Shown one piece after another: positions 16,665 through 24,467 of a DNA stretch of 34,391 nt (position 1 is its first letter; every line of letters starts with the position of its first letter). The notes beneath the pieces were generated by a model. It worked only from the letters and a program-made list of their open reading frames with translations. It was not told the DNA's origin and made no database searches. The DNA comes from Bacillus sp. UNC41MFS5. GTDB taxonomy: Bacteria > Bacillota > Bacilli > Bacillales_B > DSM-18226. The position numbers were made by a program, and so were the translations under genes. The DNA lies in NCBI RefSeq assembly GCF_000686805.1, contig NZ_JMLP01000031.1, positions 1-34,391 on the forward strand, in the 5' to 3' direction.

Positions 16665-16892
16665 TTGCCTAATTGTAAGTGTCTTCTTGGCTGTTATTTT
16701 ATTTGCTGTATAGTCATAACCCTCATTGTACTTGTGTTAATGCTTTTTATATCGTGGGTTTTATTTACTATTTCTTCGTATGTACCTGTGCGTACAAAAA
16801 ATAAAAATAAAAAAGCCCTTTTTAGGGGCTTGGCTTTAATAATCAGCACTTGTCCCATTCAGCTTTATTCTGAGTGCATATGTTATTATTAA
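16665..16892 (+). CDS. Possible small Cys-rich membrane protein
   Basis: An open frame from a possible TTG at 16665 (ATG at 16635 also in frame). It encodes a Cys-containing start (PNCKCLLGCYFICC), one strong membrane helix (IVITLIVLVLMLFISWVLF) and a basic tail (RTKNKNKK). AGAGG lies about 9 bases before the TTG, and a good terminator follows 34 bases after the stop. The last 25 codons read through a weak inverted repeat (16813-16832) and look less protein-like. I am unsure it is expressed. Confidence 0.35.
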   Translation: MPNCKCLLGCYFICCIVITLIVLVLMLFISWVLFTISSYVPVRTKNKNKKALFRGLALIISTCPIQLYSECICYY

Positions 16893-16925
16893 GTCAGCCA
16901 GACATATATAATTACCTCAGAAAAG

Positions 16926-16956
16926 GCGTTTGCATGTATTGCAGACGCTTTTTTAT
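16926..16956 (+). terminator. Terminator
   Basis: GCGTTTGCA / TGCAGACGC stem (one G-T pair) followed by TTTTTTATTTTT. Confidence 0.8.
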
Positions 16957-17093
16957 TTTTAGAAATTGTTTAAGTAAAACGCATATTTTGTCTTATCCCT
17001 TATGACAATTGTCCAATCCCTCCTTGTCTTAAGAAATATATATACATAGTGAGAGTTTTTTCCTTCAGATATTCCAACAGGAGGTGAAATGAT

Positions 17094-17225
17094 ATGTGGG
17101 GCTTATGTGGCGGTTACGGATATGGCGGCGGATATGGCTACGGCGGTGGCTATGGCGGCAGTACTTTTGTATTAGTCGTTGTATTGTTCATTCTGTTAAT
17201 CATCGTACTTGCTAGTTTTTGCTAA
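17094..17225 (+). CDS. YjcZ family sporulation peptide (43 aa)
   Basis: A short spore protein of the YjcZ family. A Gly/Tyr-rich head ([19 protein letters not shown]) leads to the typical hydrophobic tail ([19 protein letters not shown]), a single membrane helix ending in Cys. GGAGGTG lies 7 bases before the ATG. The family is made late in sporulation in Bacillus; its exact role is unsettled. The gene is followed 74 bases later by a second, shorter family member. Confidence 0.88.
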   Translation: MWGLCGGYGYGGGYGYGGGYGGSTFVLVVVLFILLIIVLASFC

Positions 17226-17299
17226 TGTTTGATAAACCAAATAGATGGATTTTGGCTGAGTAAAGTAAATTTAAATAAGAATAGTTGGAGGCGTTATAC

Positions 17300-17392
17300 A
17301 TGGGTGATGGAATGGGAAGTGCTTTTGCGTTAATCGTTGTATTGTTCATTCTGCTTATCATTGTCGGGACTTCGTTTATGAGCGGCTACTAA
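17300..17392 (+). CDS. YjcZ family sporulation peptide (30 aa)
   Basis: Very short relative of the preceding peptide. MGDGMGS replaces the Gly/Tyr head; the helix [19 protein letters not shown] is almost the same, and the end is SGY. GTTGGAGG lies about 10 bases upstream. This is the minimal form of the family, common as multiple copies in Bacillus. The two genes probably arose by duplication and may share a transcript. Confidence 0.85.
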   Translation: MGDGMGSAFALIVVLFILLIIVGTSFMSGY

Positions 17393-17472
17393 ATTGTACG
17401 GAACAAAGGGCAGGTTAAGTTAATCTATCCCTTTGTTATAGAGACTTCTGAAATGAATGGAGGATGAAGCAA

Positions 17473-17607
17473 ATGCCATTTGATCGAAGAGATCGATTTT
17501 TTCGTGACGACTTTAGAAGAAGACGATTTTTACCCTTTGAATTCTTATTTTTCCCCTTTTTCCCTTTTGACTTCGAAAGAGAAAGAAGAAGAAGACGCAG
17601 ATTCTAA
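17473..17607 (+). CDS. Arg/Phe-rich small protein (44 aa), possible spore protein
   Basis: Starts at ATG 17473 with GGAGG 10 bases upstream and encodes MPFDRRDRFFRDDFRRRRFL, then PFEFLFFPFFPFDFERERRRRRRF. Of 44 residues, 15 are Arg and 14 are Phe; a hydrophobic Phe/Pro core lies between two basic ends. I recognise no family. It follows two YjcZ genes in the same direction and precedes a terminator, so it is probably a third gene of a late-sporulation unit. It could be a coat or DNA/RNA-binding peptide; that is a guess from composition. Confidence 0.55.
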   Translation: MPFDRRDRFFRDDFRRRRFLPFEFLFFPFFPFDFERERRRRRRF

Positions 17608-17716
17608 TTAAGCAAATGATTTAAACAGTCTTTTCAGAAGCCTACGGGTAAAAACGTGCTTCATCATAGGCAGCTGTTCTTATTGAGCTAAGAAGCTGGT
17701 GGAAGAAGGCTATTGT

Positions 17717-17741
17717 AGGACCTAAATAGGTCCTTTTTGTT
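17717..17741 (+). terminator. Terminator of the spore-peptide cluster
   Basis: AGGACCT-AAAT-AGGTCCT followed by TTTTGTTTT, 110 bases after the Arg/Phe-rich gene. Confidence 0.85.
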
Positions 17742-17800
17742 TTGAGTAATTATCAACATTAATATTTAACACAGCTTTTATTAAAAAAATCCCTCCTTTC

Positions 17801-17875
17801 ACTAACCTGCTCCTTTAGTCGATCAAAAAAGCTGCTAAAATTAGCTGCTGGTTCTTCAAGAAAAACACCCGTTAG
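17801..17875 (+). repeat. L-U-T repeat copy 4 (right end interrupted by IS110-like element)
   Basis: ACTAACCTGCTCCTTTAG, GATCAAAAAA, stem AGCTGCTAA / TTAGCTGCT (imperfect), AACACCC and GTTAG (17871-17875). The solo IS110-like element begins at 17876. Confidence 0.8.
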
Positions 17876-18127
17876 CCATCCATGACGCGCAATAACCGGC
17901 GCTTCACCACAGAGAATGAAAATGGATCAGGCAGTCTATACTGTTTTAATGCTGGCGAAGAAGGTCTTTGAACTATGGTGCCTTTGAGCCCATCCGTTAG
18001 TCTGACTCCAACGACCACGGTGTACCACCGACTGTCGCGCCCATTTAGGGGTAGCACTTATGGGAGATTAATCCTTTTTCTGGTTGTTGCGCTAGCTTTC
18101 CTGATTTTATTTTAAATAGAAAGGTAT
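17876..18127 (+). ncRNA. Candidate orphan bridge RNA locus
   Basis: Homologous over its whole length to the candidate bridge RNA region at 14172-14425. Differences are concentrated in blocks (for example around 17935-17965 and 18035-18055), while flanking stems are kept. This is what one expects if guide loops drift and the scaffold is conserved. There is no adjacent recombinase, and expression is unknown. Confidence 0.5.
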
Positions 18128-18250
18128 TACTATTTCGTTTTGCCAGCTAACCTTATACTCATTCTTCAAGAGGCTCAGCCTTTTTTTAAAAACTGGTTTT
18201 TCTGGGTCTATTTTTTCATGCCATTATTTCATTTTTTATTTTCATGGGAG
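17876..18250 (+). mobile_element. Solo IS110-like element without transposase
   Basis: The first 250 bases are a clear homologue of the non-coding left end at 14172-14425: the same CCATCCATG start, the stem GCGC-loop-GGCGC, a shared run CCATCCGTTAGTCTGACTCC, and a Shine-Dalgarno-like AGAAAGG at the end. No transposase follows. After about 120 AT-rich bases comes TTCATGGGAG, then TTGAACAAG, the sequence that normally follows GTTAG in the repeat. It therefore looks like a non-autonomous IS110 derivative inserted between GTTAG and TTGAACAAG. Confidence 0.65.
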
Positions 18251-18269
18251 TTGAACAAGTAAATATCAT

Positions 18270-18749
18270 TTAACTTTGATTTTCCATAAAACTTTCAGCT
18301 TCATAACCATCAACTGGATAATCATCAATGGTAACAGAATTATAATAAAATTGTTGAATAGAACATTCGAGGCTAATGTAAATTTCTCTCGGATCTACAT
18401 CTTCATCCTCCTATAACTCATCGTGAAAAACATAACCTATGTTTCTTGTATTTAAATCGATTACAATCGGATCTCCATTAAGTCCAGAACCAATTATAAA
18501 CAAACCATTATCAATACAACGTTTGTGTTCTTCATAAAGATTGTTTTCGGGCATTTCATTTACATTATTAAAATAAACATGCTTAAATTTTATGTTTTCT
18601 CTAAAAGAAAACTCTTTTAAAAAAGAAATTACATCTTCGGGAATTTGATAATCTTTCAAAAATTTATTTGTGCTTGAACTAAAGTCAACTTTTATAAGAT
18701 TGTGTTTATCAATTTTCTCTAATGCTTTTCTAAATAATCCTATATCCAT
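18270..18749 (-). pseudogene. SMI1/KNR4 (SUKH) immunity-type protein with an internal stop
   Basis: A SUKH-superfamily protein, probably antitoxin or immunity in contact-dependent or polymorphic toxin systems. The N-terminal part contains YQIPEDVISFLKEFSF, and the core has GLFIIGSGLNGDPIVIDL and IGYVFHDEL. A TAG stop at 18411-18413 ends this frame. The same frame then continues without a break for 47 codons of family-like sequence (EDEDVDPREIYISLECSIQQ to FMENQS) to TAA at 18270. TGG to TAG is the likely single change. The start is ATG 18749 after GAAGG (ATG 18758 is also possible). It is inactive unless the stop is read through. Confidence 0.75.
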
Positions 18750-18802
18750 TTTCAACATCCTTCATCAATCATTTTAGCTATATTTTTATCATGTTCTTGT
18801 TC

Positions 18803-18925
18803 AACTAAACTGCTTCGTTACTTCAAAAAAAAATAGCTGCCAAGTTGGCAGCTTGATCTTAAACTCTTGCACCCGTTACTTGAATAAGAAAAATGCCTTG
18901 CTTCCCTGTTAAAGCAAAGCACTTT
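18803..18925 (+). repeat. L-U-T repeat copy 5 (two units in tandem)
   Basis: Left arm AACTAAACTGCTTCGTTAC and first unit with stem AGCTGCCAA / TTGGCAGCT, TTAAACTCTTGCACCC. GTTACTTGAATAAGAAAAA then starts a second unit with stem TGCCTTGCTT / AAGCAAAGCA. The two units share flanks but have unrelated hairpins. It separates the two SUKH genes. Confidence 0.85.
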
Positions 18926-18958
18926 TGAATAAAGCTATGTAATCATCAGCCGTTAATC

Positions 18959-19417
18959 CTATAGAGAATTATTTAATAACTCTGATAAAAAGTCTCCAAA
19001 GTTCTCTGCAATCATTTCAAATGATTGTTCCTTTATTGGAAGTCCACTGATAAACGAAACAACAGGTGCATTGTCATCATTATTACTTTGTACTTTGGAG
19101 CAATCTAGGCAAAAATACTCGCCATCATCAGCGAAATAAAAGCAAATTAGATTATTAGGTAAACCTTCTGTTTCTCTTAACTCTTTGGTAATCCAAATCA
19201 TATTCGGGATTCCTGTTTCATCTGTTCCTAGACCATAAATTTCTTGTCCAAAAATATCTCCCAAACCATATTTCTTTAAAAATGTCCTATAACTTTTAGG
19301 AAATTTCACCTTTAATTTATTTTCAGCATCAATAATTGTTTGTTCATCGATTTCACCTATAAAATCAGCTTCTTCTTGATTATCTTCTATAATTTCTAGT
19401 GCTTTATTTATCGACAT
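18959..19417 (-). CDS. SMI1/KNR4 (SUKH) family protein, probable immunity protein
   Basis: 152 residues of the SUKH-1 type. The hallmark start of the domain, IDEQTIIDAENKLKVKFPKSY then RTFLKKYGLGDIFG, is at about 23-57. It is followed by YGLGTDETGIPNMIW and CFYFADDGEYFCLDCS, and a C-terminal segment ending in FGDFLSELL. Such proteins neutralise cognate nuclease or deaminase toxins in Firmicutes; no toxin gene is adjacent. GGAGGAG lies before the ATG. It is the intact neighbour of the broken SUKH gene at 18270-18749, but the two are not close paralogues. Confidence 0.85.
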   Translation of the reverse strand: MSINKALEIIEDNQEEADFIGEIDEQTIIDAENKLKVKFPKSYRTFLKKYGLGDIFGQEIYGLGTDETGIPNMIWITKELRETEGLPNNLICFYFADDGEYFCLDCSKVQSNNDDNAPVVSFISGLPIKEQSFEMIAENFGDFLSELLNNSL

Positions 19418-19471
19418 TTATTCTCCTCCATACCAATCCATTATTAATTATTTTAACACCATTCCTTTTTC

Positions 19472-19510
19472 AACTAAACTGCTTCGTTTGTTGAAAAAGA
19501 TTTTGTTCCA
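19472..19510 (+). repeat. L-U-T repeat copy 6 (left part only)
   Basis: AACTAAACTGCTTCGTTTG-TTGAAAAAGA, a left arm and the start of a unit. The hairpin and right tail are not recognisable. Confidence 0.6.
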
Positions 19511-19651
19511 CAAAAATTTTGGTTATATCTGCCTGATTCAAACGTAAATAAAATGCAAAAAAAGATAGAGCTATTTATCAACTCTAAGTTTTTATTCATG
19601 ATTAAATTTTTTATTGGCAATCCAATAAATCGGATCATTTGTCAGCTTAAG

Positions 19652-19682
19652 AAAAAGGAAGGCCTCATATATGACGACCTTC
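19652..19682 (-). terminator. Terminator of the molybdenum hydroxylase gene
   Basis: GAAGG..TCAT-AT-ATGA..CCTTC stem followed on the minus strand by CUUUUUC, 35 bases after the stop. Confidence 0.6.
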
Positions 19683-19716
19683 AAATGGAACTGCACTCCT
19701 TCCCATCGGATAGACT

Positions 19717-22032
19717 TTATTGCTTCTCCTTTGCTTTCCAAATCAATTCTGGAATTAAGGGAAGATTATGAAGCGAAACACCAGCTGCTATGGACAATGC
19801 ATTCCCGAGTGCCCCAGGCATTCCCATTAAACCTAGTTCTCCTATTCCACGAGCTCCGTATGGTGCATCAATCTGTGGATTTTCAACAAATCCAACCAAG
19901 TAATTAGGATTCTCTCCATAGCGAAGTGGACGATACGTCCGAAGCTGCGCATTCAAAACCCTCCCTAAATCATCAAAATAAAATGTTTCTCTCCCAGCGA
20001 ATGCTAGCCCCATGCTCATTGCCCCCATAACCTGACCTAATGCTGTTTTTTCATTCAACACCCTGCCGGCATCCACCACCGCAGCAGCATTAACCAGTCG
20101 ATAAGTATAATCTTTACGATCGAATTCTACCTCTACTCCATAAGCCGCAACAGACCACTCCGGACCAGGCTTCCCGGCTCCAGTTTCGGGATCCAATTTC
20201 GTTATATGACGTAAAATATAATTCCCTCTGCCAATGATTTGACCACCAATAGCGTTACCATTTGGATACTTATACCCATAACCAATATCTTTAAAATGGA
20301 GACCAATGGATGGATCATCCCTCAAAAACACCCGACTATTTGCCACTTCCAAATCTTCTTTCGGTGCTCTTAGTACACTTGAGGCCACTTCTTTTAATTG
20401 CTTAATCACATCTTCTGCGGCATTTAAGGTGGCCCTGCCTGCCATAAATGTTCCCCTGCTGGCAACGGTCTTCCAATGTTCTGGCATTGTCTGAGTATCA
20501 ACTTCCATTCTGACATGAATTTTATCCACATCCATTTTAAGTCTCTCGGCGAGAATTTGAGCAAGCACAGTTTTAGTTCCAGTTCCAATTTCGATAAGGC
20601 CTGACATTAAATTGATACTACCATCTCGATTAAAAGTTAAAGTAACACCGGAGGGAGCGTTGGCATCAATCGTTGACGTTTTCCAACTGCAGCTTACGCC
20701 TTTTACTCTAACAAAACGTTCATTTATCTCTTTAATCGGCCCTTCTTCCCATTTAATTAAATGTTTTACTTTCTCAATACAATGTGGTAAGTCCCCTAAA
20801 TTGCTTTTATTTAAAGGAACCCTTGTCGGTGTTGTATTTCCTGGCCTAATTGCATTTATATTACGAAGTTCTAGCGGATCCTTCTGTAGTTTTTGTGAGA
20901 GTAAGTCCATTGTTCTTTCAATCACAAAGGAAAGCTCGGAATGAGAAAATCCTCTGTATGGGGAGGCATACGGATGATTGGTATACATACAGTATGAATC
21001 ACACCATAAATTCTCCACATTGTAGGGTCCTGTGCAATCGACTGCCCCAGATCTCGTTACATCAATTGCTTTATCCGAATAAGCACCCCCATCCCACAAA
21101 TAAAGGATTTCCATAACTTTAATTTTCCCTTTACGGTCAGCCCCAATTTTAACTGTTGCATCCAAACCAATGTGACATGGAGATGTAATGATATCCTCTT
21201 CACGCGTATTAAAAACCTTTACGGGTCGGCCACCAACAGCCTTCGATGCTAAGTACGCAAGTATTTCAAGCTGAACGGCTGCTTTTCCACCGTAGCCTCC
21301 TCCAACAAACGGCGTGTGAACAACAATTTTCCCTATATCTTCACCAAAGTATTCAGATATCAGTGTTTTGACCATATAAGGTGCTTGAGATGAGGTCATT
21401 ATATTGATTGTTCCTTCTCGTGAAATCTCACAAGTTGAACACCTTGTTTCCATTGCGGCATGATCTGAAGGGCCAAAGGAATAGCTTGCTTCTACTGTTA
21501 CCTCACTCTCAGACCATCCTTTTTCCATATTGCCCTTGCGAATTTTAGTAAGTGCTGCAATGTTTGTTCCCGGAACCGGGCGTGAATCTTTCCCATTTTT
21601 ATATTCGCCTAACCTCTCATGGACGAGGGGAGCATTCTTTTGGAACGCCTGTGTAGGTGAATTTACTACAGGTAATAATTCATAAGAGACCTTAACCAAG
21701 TTAGCTGCTTTCTTTGCTTGTGAAGGAGTATCAGCGACAACTAATGCAACTGGTTCTCCGTGGTAACGGACCTTATCAACAGCAATTGGCGGACGGTCGC
21801 GAATGGTCTCACCTGTAAGTGGAAAATGTTCTCCTGCGATAATCGCCCTAACTCCTGGTATTTTTAGTGCTTCTGTCGTGTCAATCTCAGTGATCCTAGC
21901 GTGTCCATATGGACTGATGACCTTTGTACAAGAAAGCATCCCGACTGATTGGTAATCATCTGTGTATTTCGCGTCTCCTGTTACTTTATCCCAAGCGTCT
22001 TTACGAATGACCCCTTTTCCAATTACATCCAA
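19717..22032 (-). CDS. Xanthine dehydrogenase family molybdopterin-binding subunit (orphan)
   Basis: A 771-residue large subunit of a molybdenum hydroxylase (xanthine/aldehyde/CO dehydrogenase superfamily). The small N-terminal domain (VTGDAKYTDDY, then HARI) is followed by the Moco-binding segments GGGYGGKAAVQLE and YRGFSHSE. IEIGTGTKT and the C-terminal GARGIGELGLMGMPGALGNA, whose Glu is the catalytic base, are also present. I prefer a TTG start at 22032 (product MDVIGKG) because AGGAGG lies 7 bases before it; the ATG at 22038 is only one base from that site. The iron-sulfur and FAD subunits that normally accompany it are absent, and repeats flank the gene on both sides. The substrate is unknown. 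Confidence 0.85.
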   Translation of the reverse strand: MDVIGKGVIRKDAWDKVTGDAKYTDDYQSVGMLSCTKVISPYGHARITEIDTTEALKIPGVRAIIAGEHFPLTGETIRDRPPIAVDKVRYHGEPVALVVADTPSQAKKAANLVKVSYELLPVVNSPTQAFQKNAPLVHERLGEYKNGKDSRPVPGTNIAALTKIRKGNMEKGWSESEVTVEASYSFGPSDHAAMETRCSTCEISREGTINIMTSSQAPYMVKTLISEYFGEDIGKIVVHTPFVGGGYGGKAAVQLEILAYLASKAVGGRPVKVFNTREEDIITSPCHIGLDATVKIGADRKGKIKVMEILYLWDGGAYSDKAIDVTRSGAVDCTGPYNVENLWCDSYCMYTNHPYASPYRGFSHSELSFVIERTMDLLSQKLQKDPLELRNINAIRPGNTTPTRVPLNKSNLGDLPHCIEKVKHLIKWEEGPIKEINERFVRVKGVSCSWKTSTIDANAPSGVTLTFNRDGSINLMSGLIEIGTGTKTVLAQILAERLKMDVDKIHVRMEVDTQTMPEHWKTVASRGTFMAGRATLNAAEDVIKQLKEVASSVLRAPKEDLEVANSRVFLRDDPSIGLHFKDIGYGYKYPNGNAIGGQIIGRGNYILRHITKLDPETGAGKPGPEWSVAAYGVEVEFDRKDYTYRLVNAAAVVDAGRVLNEKTALGQVMGAMSMGLAFAGRETFYFDDLGRVLNAQLRTYRPLRYGENPNYLVGFVENPQIDAPYGARGIGELGLMGMPGALGNALSIAAGVSLHNLPLIPELIWKAKEKQ

Positions 22033-22171
22033 GTACATCCCTCCTAACCGTCGGTTTTCATGAAACCTTTCCCAGTAAATTAATATTCGTGTAAATAAAG
22101 ATAAATACATCTACGTAGAAATAAACCATATGGTTAATGATTTCCACTACAAAAAAATTGTGCTTATTCAA

Positions 22172-22248
22172 GTAAACTGCTCCGTTAGTACAACAAGAAA
22201 AAATGACCGCCGCAGCGATCATCATCCTTAACAGAAGCTCATGTTAAA
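22172..22248 (+). repeat. L-U-T repeat copy 7
   Basis: AGTAAACTGCTCCGTTAG-TACAACAAGAAAAA, stem ATGACCGC / GCGATCAT (C opposite A mismatch), CCTTAACAGAAGCTC, GTTAA. It lies in the gene-free stretch 22039-22340, which shows nothing else. Confidence 0.75.
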
Positions 22249-22340
22249 TGAAAATTAATGAAAGGAGTATCAAATGAAGTAAGTCTTCAATCAAAAAAAT
22301 CTACTGGATATAAGTGTTCTTCATCCTGTTCCACATCTGG

Positions 22341-22655
22341 TTATCGAGTAAAAACAGTCTCAAACTGATCACTTTCTAAAAGGTAGTCAATAACAGCCAA
22401 TATTCTTTCTCGACTTGCAACGTCAATCAGAACCATATCACTTGACCAAAAATATGCCCCACTCATCTCTTCACCTGTTTTTTTATTCTTTTCTGTTAAT
22501 GTTTGGATATTTTCATATGTAAAAAAACTTGCAATCCAGACAGAACGGTTAGTGAAAGTAACTTTGACATCAGTATTGCAATCCACAAAATTCCATTGAC
22601 CTTCTGCCCACTCCTCTGCTTCGATCCATATGTGTTTATTGCATTTTTCTTTCAA
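22341..22655 (-). CDS. Hypothetical protein (104 aa), possible immunity-type protein
   Basis: Starts at TTG 22655 with AAGGAGG 7 bases upstream (product MKEKCNKHIWIEAEEWAEGQ). It is a compact alpha/beta protein with aromatic motifs: EAEEWAEGQWNFVDCNTDVKV, FFTYENIQTL and AYFWSSDMVLID, with a helical end (RERILAVIDYLLES). No signal or membrane segment is present. Similar small proteins occur near toxin-immunity loci in Bacillus, and the SUKH genes here fit that, but I cannot name the family. Confidence 0.6.
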   Translation of the reverse strand: MKEKCNKHIWIEAEEWAEGQWNFVDCNTDVKVTFTNRSVWIASFFTYENIQTLTEKNKKTGEEMSGAYFWSSDMVLIDVASRERILAVIDYLLESDQFETVFTR

Positions 22656-22672
22656 TAGACAACCTCCTTAAC

Positions 22673-22740
22673 CGTTATTGAACTCAAGCACCCTTCGTAT
22701 TAGAAGTTCAGCCAGATATTTCTGGTTGAACATTTTTTAT
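22673..22740 (+). repeat. L-U-T repeat copy 8 (right half of a unit plus hairpin)
   Basis: TTATTGAACTCAAGCACCC (unit end) then TTCGTATTAG and a hairpin. The second IS110-type element lies immediately to the right. Confidence 0.6.
22706..22738 (+). terminator. Hairpin terminator next to IS110-type element
   Basis: Perfect 11-bp stem GTTCAGCCAGA / TCTGGTTGAAC with loop TATT, followed by ATTTTTTAT. It would insulate the element from outside transcription. Confidence 0.7.
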
Positions 22741-22744
22741 ATCG

Positions 22745-22944
22745 TTTTATGATATCGGTAGCCGGGGTAGAACGTAAGCACCCGTGGGGCTTGGATCCCG
22801 TCAACTAAACAGTTCGCCCCCTACTTGTAGAAACATGTTTGAGGCTGGTTGGGACATAGATCTCGTATAACAAGCGAAGCTATGATACTGCAAGAAGGAT
22901 TAGGGGTACCGGTGAATTTAATTATTGGAGGAGGAGATTTAAAA
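22745..22944 (+). other. Non-coding left end of second IS110-type element
   Basis: About 200 bases without a gene, between the terminator and the transposase start. It contains GC-rich inverted segments (GCACCCGTGGGGC, CAGTTCGCCCCC). It is unrelated in sequence to the left end at 14172 but occupies the same place, so it may encode this element's bridge RNA. The exact left boundary is not clear. Confidence 0.45.
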
Positions 22945-24179
22945 ATGAATCCAGTCGTTGGTCTGGATATAGCTAAAGGTGAAAGTCAGGTTCAAGCTTA
23001 CTTGGAAAAGAAAAAGCCATACAAAAGTAGTTTTAAAGTAGCTCATACCCTTGAAGGACTAGATGAATTATACCAATTTCTTAGAGAAATTGAGAGTTTA
23101 ACTAGGGTTAAACCTCCAATTGTACTCGAAGCTAAAGGGCATTATCATACACCCGTAGTTCAGTTTTTTGAGGACAGAAATTATTTATTAATCATTGTTA
23201 ATCCATTAATCTCTTATCGTGCAAAGAGCTCGAGTTTACGCAAAGTAAAAACAGATATTATCGATGCTAATCATCTCTGCGAGCTGTACTATAAGGAGGA
23301 CTTAGAGCCCTATAAAAAACGAGGGATTCAACTTTTAAACCTACGTAATTTGACAAGACAACACGATAACCTAACAGGTATTGTTGTTCAAACTAAACTA
23401 CAATTCCAAGCAATCCTTGATCAGGTTTTTCCTGAATTTAGAGGTGTTTTGGGGACCTATATTCTATTGTTTCTTTACAAACTTTGTCGGTGTACCGTAC
23501 ATCTAACGATGTACTTGTAGCTGGCGAAGGAACTTTAGCAGCTAAAATCAATGAGTTATGTAAAAGTCGTTCTTATAAGTGGGCTGAAACAAAAGCACAG
23601 AAACTAATAGCTGCAGCAGAAAGGAATCCTTTTCAGGAAACCTTATATCAAAGCCATATTTTAACCCTGGAAATGTACATTAAAATGCTTTTAGAATACC
23701 AAAAGCACCTATCTACGTTTGAGGAGGAGATAGATGCTTTAGCAAAAGAAATCAAAGAATATAAGATTATCCAATCAATCCCAGGTATCGGAGAAAAAAT
23801 CGCGGCAACGATTATTTCTGAAATCGGTGAGATTGATCGGTTTAATCACCCTTAAAAGCTCGTAGCGTTTGCCGGAATTGATCCAAGTATATTTGAATCT
23901 GGTAGATTCAAGGGAACCGTCAACAGAATCACTAAAAGAGGGTCCCGTAGGTTACTGCATGCCTTGTTTATGGCTGTTAAATGTGCCATTCGTGATTGTC
24001 GCAAAAAGAAAACGACAGATACACTCATCCCCCGAAATAAGCGATTACGGGAGTTTTATGATAAGAAACGCGAAGAAGGAAAGCCATATAAAGTAGCTGT
24101 AATAACTTGTGCAAATAAACTTTTACAGTGGATATATGCACTTTTAAAAAGCAACTCCACTTTCCAATATATAGCTTAA
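22945..24179 (+). pseudogene. IS110-family transposase, second type, inactivated
   Basis: A nearly full-length recombinase of about 410 codons. It starts at ATG 22945 after GGAGGAGGAG with MNPVVGLDIAKGESQVQAYL. The DEDD N-terminal domain contains VLEAKGHYHTPV and KVKTDIIDANHLCE. One extra base near 23445-23450 shifts the frame after EFRGV; the following frame continues as GDLYSIVSLQTLSVYRTSND. The C-terminal transposase_20 domain begins IIQSIPGIGEKIAATIISEIG and has a TAA at 23853-23855 after FNHP. It then goes on as KLVAFAGIDPSIFESGRFKG and TKRGSRRLLHALFMA with the conserved Ser. Two lesions, no deletion: a recent loss. Confidence 0.88.
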
Positions 24180-24311
24180 ATAAAAAATAAAACCAAACAA
24201 TACAAAACCCTCCAAAAGTTTAGGTTAGGAAGGTTATTAGGCATGCTTATTTTTAGTATATCATGTGATTTTTAGGATTTTTATTGAAAAATATTGACAA
24301 ACTATTAGCTG

Positions 24312-24338
24312 GTTTAGTTTAAGTAGATTATTTCACAA
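24312..24338 (+). repeat. L-U-T repeat copy 9 (right tail only)
   Basis: TTAG-TTTAAGTAGATTATTTCACAA, the right tail as in copies 11, 17 and 18. It is joined on the left to the IS110-type element and on the right to IS1182 sequence. Confidence 0.65.
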
Positions 24339-24467
24339 GAAACTCTTGAACGTGTCTTTCCGGATGCAAAAGAAAAGCATGGTATGCGTTGGACACCCTT
24401 TAGAAACCTAAAAAAAAATTTTCCATGCAAGCGATGCTTACTTTTGCTGCCATGAATTTAATGTGTA
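24338..24467 (+). pseudogene. C-terminal fragment of an IS1182-type transposase
   Basis: Translates as QETLERVFPDAKEKHGMRW then TPFRNLKK, and after a frameshift in an A run as FSMQAMLTFAAMNL. This is the signature C-terminus of IS1182-group DDE transposases. The rest of the element is absent. Its last 30 bases overlap, in antisense, the 3' end of the glycosyltransferase gene. Confidence 0.8.

Noticed and set aside
17872..18057. 61-codon minus-strand frame within the solo IS110-like element
   Set aside because: It runs antisense to the candidate bridge RNA, has no ribosome binding site, and the homologous segment at 14172 does not preserve it.
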